Source of the DNA: a virus
Reading direction: 5' to 3' (one strand)
DNA: 64,000 nt
Virus record (IMG/VR): IMGVR_UViG_3300002835_000030
Coordinates: 1-64,000 of that record
The first letter of the stretch is position 1, and each line of letters opens with the position of its first letter. Under the pieces are notes generated by a model that was not told where the DNA came from, made no database searches, and was given only the letters and a program-made list of their open reading frames with translations. A program made the translations under genes and the position numbers. Shown one piece after another: positions 58,376 to 64,000 of the stretch.

Positions 58376-61231
58376 ATGGCATCAACAGACAGAATTTTTG
58401 TAAGTCCCGGAGTATTCACATCAGAAAAGGACTTAACATTCGTAACGAGACAAGTCGGTGTAACAACATTAGGATTGTTAGGGGAAGTCCCTAAAGGTCC
58501 TGCGTTTGAACCGGTATTTGTTTCTAACTATGGTGAATTTATAAGTTATTTTGGAGGACTTAATCCTGAAAAATTTAAGGGTAGTGGTTTTCACAAATAC
58601 GAATTAAATTATATCGCTAAATCATTTTTAACCCAAACCAACCAATTGTATGTAAGTAGAGTTTTAGGTTTATCTGGTTATGATGCGGGTAATGCGTGGT
58701 CAATCACATTGGATTCCGCTGAGGATCCTAATACGGTAGGTAGTGCATCTACAGTTACAGGTACGTTATTAACATATACCGCTAAAACAACAGGTAATCC
58801 AGTTACATTAAGTTGGAATAACGCTAACTTAGAGGCATTATATAATGACGGTCAATTTTCACTATCAACATTAGGATTATTAAATACTGGACAGACTATT
58901 TCAATATCTAACCCAATATATGTTAAAACAGGATGTGACTTTAGTGGGGCAACTTTCGATATGGAAGTTATTGCCACAGGAACTAGTGGTGGATTTGTAA
59001 CGGGTGTGACTAGTGGTACTGTAGTTAGTTATACCGCAACTTGTTTAACGGACATTGATGGTAGTGTTATTACAACATTGAGATCAAGAGGTGATTATGA
59101 CGCAAATGAAGAATTAGTATTTGATGTTACAGGTGCAACTGACGCAGTTATGAGTAACACATCGAGTATTAAATCTAACGCATTGGCGTCATTCACAATT
59201 AATGGTACTGCAAGTAATGGTAATACATTTAGTTATGATGTATCAATGGATAGAACTAAAAAGAATTTTTTACCTAGAGTATTTGGTAGTTCAACACAAG
59301 ATAAAGAAACAGAATTATGGGTTGAGGAAATCTATACAAACGTATTGGAGGACTTAATTGGAAAAAGTCAAGTTAGAGGTTTAGATGTAACTTTCAATAG
59401 TATTTCAGGAACGTCAACAAATAACTTATCAAACTATAAAGAACAATGGAAATCTGCTGTATCACCTTGGGTTCTTTCAGAATTAAAAGGTACTGGTACC
59501 GGCGCAACATTACAAAGACTTTTTAGATTTGTAACTATTTCTGATGGTAATGCGGCTAATCAAGATGTTAAATTCTCAATTGTCAATATACAACCTGATA
59601 ATAAAACATTTGATTTGTTAGTTAGAAATTTTAACGATACAGACGCCAACCCATCTGTAATCGAAAAATTCTCTTCGTTGAATTTAGATGTTAATACAAC
59701 AGGATTCATTGGGAGGAAAATAGGTACTAACGACGGGGAATACCCATTAAGAAGTAAGTACATAATGGTTGAGTTCTACGATAATGACATACAATCTTCA
59801 TATTTAGATGATCCTGATTTAGTTAATCACTTTCCTGCGGGATTTGAGGGTGTATTAAATAGAACTTACATTGGAACTAGAACTTCATTATCACCTAAGA
59901 TTGAATACAAAACAGAATATACAGATTTTAATACTTCTAAATTAAGAAAAACTTATTTAGGGTTAAATAGTGATATCGGAGTAGATCAAGACTTCTTCGA
60001 TTATAAAGGTAAAAACGCAGTTAACAACGGAGTATTCACAGGCAAAACTGATGGATTCCACTTAGATGTAAACGCAAATGGTGCGACAGTTGATTTAGGA
60101 AATAATAGTTATGTTCCTACACTACAAGTTGGTGTGTCAGCGTTCACATCAGACGCAGGATTAGTAGGTGGACCTTATGAGAAGTTAGCGTCAAGAAAAT
60201 TCACATTCACATCATTCGGTGGATGGGATGGATGGGATGAGTATAGAACTCAAAGAACTAATGGTGACTCTTATACTAAGACAGGAACCAAAGGTTCTAT
60301 AGGTTTAACAAACGGAACGTTCTCTACTTATGTAACATCTGAAGGTGATGATGGAATTACTTCTGACTACTACGCATACTTAGATGGTATTTACACTTTT
60401 AACAATCCTGAAGCGGTTAATATTAACGTATTCGCAACACCAGGTATTGATTTAAGAGACAATATCAGTTTGATTGAAAATGCGGTAGATATGGTAGAAG
60501 TTGATAGAGCGGATTCACTATATGTAATCACAACACCCGATACTGATGCAGATGGAATTGCGATAACTCCATCAGAAGCGGTAGACATTATAGAAGATTC
60601 GGGAATCGATTCTAATTATTCTGCCACATACTGGCCATGGTTACAGATGAATGATACTGAAAATAACAGATATGTATGGTTACCACCGACATTAGAAGTT
60701 ATGAGAAACATCGCCCTTACGGATAACGTAGCGTTCCCTTGGTTCGCAGCGGCAGGTTTAAATAGAGGAACTACAAACGCAATCAAAGCGAGAGTGAAAC
60801 TTAAATTAGATGAAAGAGATGACTTATACGAAGGTAGAATTAACCCAATGGCGACATTCTCAGACGTAGGAGTTGTAATATTTGGTAATAAAACTTTACA
60901 AGTTAAAGAAACCGCACTTAACAGAATCAATGTTAGAAGATTGTTGTTACAGGCGAGAAAACTTATTTCAGCGGTGTCAATCAGATTGTTATTCGAACAA
61001 AATGATGATGTTGTAAGAAATCAGTTTTTAAGTTTGGTTAACCCAATATTGGATAACATTAGAAAAGAGAGAGGTTTAACTGACTTTAGAGTTGTATTAG
61101 ATGACACACCAGAGTCTATTGATAGAAACGAACTTAATGGTAGAATCTTTATTAAACCAACAAGATCGTTAGAATTCATTTCAATTGAGTTCAACATCAC
61201 CAACACTGGAGCATCTTTCGATGATATTTAA
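58376..61231 (+). CDS. Tail sheath protein, gp18-like
   Basis: The contractile sheath subunit. The start ASTDRIFVSPGVFTSEKDLT is the classical sheath opening (SPGVYxxExD), with GLLGEVPKGPAFEPVFVSN close behind. The C-terminal region has NVAFPWFAAAGLNRG and DLYEGRINPMATF, then a KTLQVKETALNRINVRRLL motif, all standard for T4-like sheath proteins. At 951 residues it is much longer than T4 gp18 (659), owing to large middle insertions. The 144-base gap upstream is very AT-rich. A strong terminator follows. Confidence 0.93.
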   Translation: MASTDRIFVSPGVFTSEKDLTFVTRQVGVTTLGLLGEVPKGPAFEPVFVSNYGEFISYFGGLNPEKFKGSGFHKYELNYIAKSFLTQTNQLYVSRVLGLSGYDAGNAWSITLDSAEDPNTVGSASTVTGTLLTYTAKTTGNPVTLSWNNANLEALYNDGQFSLSTLGLLNTGQTISISNPIYVKTGCDFSGATFDMEVIATGTSGGFVTGVTSGTVVSYTATCLTDIDGSVITTLRSRGDYDANEELVFDVTGATDAVMSNTSSIKSNALASFTINGTASNGNTFSYDVSMDRTKKNFLPRVFGSSTQDKETELWVEEIYTNVLEDLIGKSQVRGLDVTFNSISGTSTNNLSNYKEQWKSAVSPWVLSELKGTGTGATLQRLFRFVTISDGNAANQDVKFSIVNIQPDNKTFDLLVRNFNDTDANPSVIEKFSSLNLDVNTTGFIGRKIGTNDGEYPLRSKYIMVEFYDNDIQSSYLDDPDLVNHFPAGFEGVLNRTYIGTRTSLSPKIEYKTEYTDFNTSKLRKTYLGLNSDIGVDQDFFDYKGKNAVNNGVFTGKTDGFHLDVNANGATVDLGNNSYVPTLQVGVSAFTSDAGLVGGPYEKLASRKFTFTSFGGWDGWDEYRTQRTNGDSYTKTGTKGSIGLTNGTFSTYVTSEGDDGITSDYYAYLDGIYTFNNPEAVNINVFATPGIDLRDNISLIENAVDMVEVDRADSLYVITTPDTDADGIAITPSEAVDIIEDSGIDSNYSATYWPWLQMNDTENNRYVWLPPTLEVMRNIALTDNVAFPWFAAAGLNRGTTNAIKARVKLKLDERDDLYEGRINPMATFSDVGVVIFGNKTLQVKETALNRINVRRLLLQARKLISAVSIRLLFEQNDDVVRNQFLSLVNPILDNIRKERGLTDFRVVLDDTPESIDRNELNGRIFIKPTRSLEFISIEFNITNTGASFDDI

Positions 61232-61242
61232 TAATAAATTAT

Positions 61243-61274
61243 AATAATGGGTGGGTAACCACCCATTATTTTTA
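61243..61274 (+). terminator. Intrinsic terminator after the sheath gene
   Basis: Perfect 12-bp stem AATAATGGGTGG/CCACCCATTATT with a GTAA loop, followed by TTTTT. It starts 11 bases after the sheath stop. Confidence 0.9.
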
Positions 61275-61289
61275 ATAAAATAAAAAATC

Positions 61290-61787
61290 ATGAAAATTAA
61301 GAAAAATGGTAAGGTGATTACTTTAACAGAATCTGATTTAATCAGAATTGTTAAGAAATTAATGGTAGAACAAAATAATAATGGTTTAACGACATTGACT
61401 AAAATAGAGGATGATATAAAAACCAACCCTGAAAGTGTTAATAAAGGTTTATTATCTCCATCATCAGGGTTGATGATAACAAGTGATAATGGGTGGAAAG
61501 TTTATGAAAAAGGTAATATAAAAGGGATTACTCGAAGTTTTGTGGGGAAACATTCGGGTAGTCCCCTAAATTTAGGTGATGTTAATACATCCATTCAAAT
61601 ATCCTCACAAAACAATGGAACAATTAGTATATCAATTCAGATGAAGGGAAAGAGTAAAAATATTACTTTAGGAAATGAGGTTAAAACCCTTAACGAATTA
61701 AACAAATCAATTTTAGAGAAATTAAGTAGTGACGAAAAGCAAATGTTTGGGTTTGATACCCCAAAGTTGTCTAAAAACAGTAAATAA
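61290..61787 (+). CDS. Hypothetical protein with LTESDL N-terminal motif
   Basis: A 165-residue protein. Residues 1-25 (MKIKKNGKVITLTESDLIRI) match almost exactly the start of the next gene, then a helix runs to about residue 30. The rest is beta-like (DNGWKVYEKGNIKGITRSF; NGTISISIQMKGK) and a Ser/Lys-rich end. Such shared short N-termini in T4-like phages are often capsid-targeting peptides cut by the prohead protease (L/I-x-E), and LTE fits. It follows the sheath terminator and is rightward. Confidence 0.55.
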   Translation: MKIKKNGKVITLTESDLIRIVKKLMVEQNNNGLTTLTKIEDDIKTNPESVNKGLLSPSSGLMITSDNGWKVYEKGNIKGITRSFVGKHSGSPLNLGDVNTSIQISSQNNGTISISIQMKGKSKNITLGNEVKTLNELNKSILEKLSSDEKQMFGFDTPKLSKNSK

Positions 61788-61808
61788 AAAAATATAAAAT
61801 TAAAAATT

Positions 61809-61994
61809 ATGAAAATAAAGAAGGATGGAAAAGTGATTAATCTGACGGAATCAGATTTAAAAAGAATTGTAAAAGAACAAAGTAGTGAATCTTTAAAAAT
61901 GCAAGGTGTTGACGCAGATGATTCACATATGGAACGTATTACCGATTTAGAGTTTAGAGTTGGTAAAATAGAAAAAATGATGAAGGGGAAATAA
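61809..61994 (+). CDS. Small protein with LTESDL N-terminal motif
   Basis: A 61-residue protein. The start MKIKKDGKVINLTESDLKRI is nearly identical to the preceding gene's, followed by VKEQSSE and a helix with ITDLEFRVGKIEKMMKGK, probably a coiled coil. The two genes thus share a first exon-like module and different bodies. The 21-base gap between them suggests joint transcription. A strong palindromic terminator follows. Role inferred only as possible prohead-packaged protein. Confidence 0.55.
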   Translation: MKIKKDGKVINLTESDLKRIVKEQSSESLKMQGVDADDSHMERITDLEFRVGKIEKMMKGK

Positions 61995-62026
61995 AAACGT
62001 TTCGAAAAAAATAATTTTAATATTCT

Positions 62027-62057
62027 AAACCTATCGAATTCGATAGGTTTTTTTATT
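62027..62057 (+). terminator. Palindromic intrinsic terminator
   Basis: Perfect palindrome AAACCTATCG-AATT-CGATAGGTTT (10-bp stem, 4-base loop) followed by TTTTTTT. It ends transcription of the two small rightward genes before the HAD-like gene. Confidence 0.9.
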
Positions 62058-62078
62058 TTATACGAATATTTATATTGT

Positions 62079-62903
62079 ATGAATATTAAACTTACAGAGT
62101 CACAATATAAACTATTAAAAGAGTTTAAGAAAAAAGCGTATTCTTTTGATTGGGATGATAACATATTGATTATGCCCACAATAATACATTTGGATTATAG
62201 AGTTGGTAATACGGACACATATGTACCGGTTTCAGTTTCCACAGAACAATTTAGAAATGTTAGACATAAATTAGGTAATGAGTTTAGATATCTTAATAAT
62301 GATATCACACAATCATTTAAAGATTTCAGAGATTATGACGCATTTATAGAAGACACAAAAAAGGCGTTATATCAAAATAAAATCGGACCTAGTTTTCAAA
62401 AATTTAAAGAGTCGTTAATAAGTGGTAGTGACTTTTCTATAATCACCGCCAGATCCAATCCACCACAGGCGATTAAAGAAGGTATTAAAGTAATTATAAA
62501 TAATGCGTTTAGTAATGTGGAAAGAGAAGAGATGGAAAAGAATCTTAATGGTTTATCTATAGATGAGTATTTAAATCTACAAGATTATCATCCTGTATCT
62601 TCATCAGAGTTCGCCAAACAATTCGGATTAGAAAGTGTGTCAACTAGTCCCGAAGAAGGAAAAAAGATTGCTTTTAAGAGTTTTGTAGATAGAGTGGTAC
62701 AACAAATATCGAATATAAAAGATGATGGAGAATTTGAGGGTATTAGTGTTGGATTTAGTGACGATGATTTAGAAAATGTAGAAGTAGTAGAAGATTTAAT
62801 TAGAGATGAATTACAAGTCTTGTATCCCGAAATTAATTTTATCGTATATGATACTTCAGACCCAAAAGACACAAAAAAGAAAAGGATTATTATAAAAAAA
62901 TAG
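62079..62903 (+). CDS. HAD-like protein with LTES-type start
   Basis: A 274-residue protein. The N-terminus (MNIKLTESQYKLLKEFKK) carries the short motif shared with the two upstream genes. Then HAD motif I YSFDWDDNIL (DWDD, residues about 23-30), a motif II segment FSIITARSNPP near residue 125, and GFSDDDLEN near residue 225 as motif IV. It may be a phosphatase, or a HAD-type protein of the head in T4-like phages. The stop is TAG, so TAG is a true stop here. Convergent 14-base overlap with the homing gene. Confidence 0.6.
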   Translation: MNIKLTESQYKLLKEFKKKAYSFDWDDNILIMPTIIHLDYRVGNTDTYVPVSVSTEQFRNVRHKLGNEFRYLNNDITQSFKDFRDYDAFIEDTKKALYQNKIGPSFQKFKESLISGSDFSIITARSNPPQAIKEGIKVIINNAFSNVEREEMEKNLNGLSIDEYLNLQDYHPVSSSEFAKQFGLESVSTSPEEGKKIAFKSFVDRVVQQISNIKDDGEFEGISVGFSDDDLENVEVVEDLIRDELQVLYPEINFIVYDTSDPKDTKKKRIIIKK

Positions 62904-64000
62904 AATAAACCAAATTACCACAATCATATATTCTATTATAACCTCTTTCAAACATAATTTCTTGTTCAGTTTTATTGGAATCAAAACCTTCTGAAACTAA
63001 TATATCTTTTCTAAATTTATATCTATGTTCTCTTTTTTTGTTGACTACATAATGATAGTTTGGTTTAGATGTATTTTTATAAACAAAACCTAATTTATTA
63101 TATAGATTACCATCACTCCATCTTATATCTGCATAACTAGTAATATTCGTTGGGTTATTCTCTTTAATAAAATGTTTTAATAATTTAGACGGACCACCAA
63201 TAACAGAATGATTTATTTTATTACAAAAACGTAATAACTCCCATTCGTAGTTAGAACCATTCATAACATTACGTCCTTTACCAAATGTCATTATAGATAC
63301 AAGTTCATCATTATAATACAAACCATAATTTATTTTACTACCAACACTACCTTGTATATGATTGTCATTTAGGAATTTAGTTTTTATTTTGGTTGGTACT
63401 TTTTTAATAATACATTTTCTACCATATATCCTATTATCTGTCAATCCCAATAGATTTTTAATTCTACTTTTCACAATTTCTTTCTTATTGTCCCATTCGT
63501 CCTCAAATATGTGAATTAAACGTATCCCTTCTTTATTACATTCGTTTGTTTTATCGATATGATATATTTTGTCTTTGAATAAGTCACAATGATAATATAA
63601 ACCATTTAACTCAAAACCTATATTCTTCTCTTTAACTAATATATCAATTTCTTTTCCATTTAATATATCTCTATCACTTGTTGTCACATCAAAACCTAAA
63701 TCACTTATAAAATCAGATAACTCTTTCTCTTTGATTGATCTTAACTCACTCACAGGATTACATAGGGTACAACAATTTAAATTATTGTCAAAACGATAGA
63801 ATAATAAACTTCTGTCAATGTCATAGTTTTGATTACACTTATCACATTCTAATGTAACATAACTACCCCTATCATTTATTATTTTTAATGTCTTATACTT
63901 TTTATTGAATTTTTTTAGTTTCGATATGATATTACTTTCTCTATTATTTTCTAATAATAAATTAGTGGATACACCATATTTTCTAATATTAGTTTTTCTC
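62890..64000 (-). CDS. Vsr/EDxHD-like homing endonuclease, partial (5' end off window)
   Basis: A predicted mobile endonuclease. The frame continues to the right edge without a stop; a GTG at 63753 is not the start. The upstream part adds two Cys pairs (CDKC and CCTLC), a zinc-ribbon. The catalytic part has KEIDILVKEKNIGFELNGLYYH, then KIYHIDKTNECNKEGIRLIHIFEDEW, the PD-(D/E)xK arrangement of Vsr-like EDxHD homing enzymes. A second domain follows (LLRFCNKINHSVIGGPSKLL). Sits between the sheath module and whatever is beyond the edge. Overlaps the HAD-like gene tail by 14 bases. Confidence 0.75.
   Translation of the reverse strand, partial: RKTNIRKYGVSTNLLLENNRESNIISKLKKFNKKYKTLKIINDRGSYVTLECDKCNQNYDIDRSLLFYRFDNNLNCCTLCNPVSELRSIKEKELSDFISDLGFDVTTSDRDILNGKEIDILVKEKNIGFELNGLYYHCDLFKDKIYHIDKTNECNKEGIRLIHIFEDEWDNKKEIVKSRIKNLLGLTDNRIYGRKCIIKKVPTKIKTKFLNDNHIQGSVGSKINYGLYYNDELVSIMTFGKGRNVMNGSNYEWELLRFCNKINHSVIGGPSKLLKHFIKENNPTNITSYADIRWSDGNLYNKLGFVYKNTSKPNYHYVVNKKREHRYKFRKDILVSEGFDSNKTEQEIMFERGYNRIYDCGNLVYSIFL

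Noticed and set aside
58376-58420. Late octamer before the sheath gene
   Set aside because: Only near matches (such as TATAAAAA) are present, so no promoter call was made despite the gene being late.
62588-62872. Leftward 94-codon frame inside the HAD-like gene
   Set aside because: Antisense, Ser/Thr-rich frame artefact without domain features.
1-64000. CRISPR array, tRNA or rRNA genes
   Set aside because: No repeat-spacer pattern and no cloverleaf-like GC-rich islands were noticed in reading; a covariance search was not possible.

Overview
The window is a piece of the genome of a large, AT-rich, T4-like contractile-tailed phage (myovirus). It holds the tail end of a gp23-like major capsid protein, an OB-fold baseplate protein, a gp55-like late sigma factor, a family B DNA polymerase, probable neck/tail-completion proteins (gp13-, gp14- and gp15-like), a gp18-like tail sheath, and T4-like late promoter octamers (TATAAATA). 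The host is probably a member of the Bacteroidota. Most starts lack a Shine-Dalgarno sequence, and the polymerase gene has a Bacteroidota-type promoter (TTG, 20-base spacer, TATATTTG). The species cannot be named from sequence alone.

Layout. 1-507: capsid gene end and terminator. 0.6-6.8 kb: a convergent hypothetical gene, then leftward structural/baseplate genes. 6.9-11.5 kb: late sigma factor, glycosyltransferases, a small basic protein, a degenerate HAD protein and PhoH. 11.5-32 kb: a glycan cassette of about 24 genes, nearly all leftward and tightly packed. It contains GDP-fucose synthesis (gmd, fcl), a putative activated-sugar/polyol branch (tandem nucleotidyltransferase, GDPD-like, HAD, class II aldolase), a fusion of a putative glycosyltransferase with a phosphoribulokinase/uridine-kinase-like domain, an SGNH protein, an FkbM methyltransferase and many glycosyltransferases (GT2, GT7-like, GT8, GT10, GT11 twice, GT25 twice, GT32, GT47-like, GT61-like twice). 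32-35 kb: a broken homing-endonuclease-like gene, dUTPase, an HD-like protein with an altered motif, and another glycosyltransferase. 35-37.8 kb: a leftward operon of unknown, possibly head-related proteins with a strong terminator. 37.8-41 kb: rightward fibre/structural genes. 41-51 kb: intein-containing DNA polymerase, neck protein, Dps-like protein, glutaredoxin, and an SNF2-type helicase with two inteins. 51-61 kb: tail-completion proteins, fibre/adhesin genes and tail sheath. 61-64 kb: small genes sharing an N-terminal motif, a HAD-like protein, and a Vsr/EDxHD-like homing endonuclease running off the right edge.

How it fits together. Replication and nucleotide genes (polymerase, helicase, dUTPase, glutaredoxin) lie among late structural genes. 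The phage carries a gp55-like factor, and the TATAAATA octamer sits 7-11 bases before five start codons, which implies very short or absent 5' leaders. The most unusual content is (1) three inteins, each splitting a catalytic motif (polymerase motif C, helicase motif I and motif VI), the motif I intein having the residues of a class 3 intein; and (2) the 20-kb glycosylation cassette, which could build a fucosylated glycan, plausibly on virion proteins because no export or polymerase genes are visible in it.
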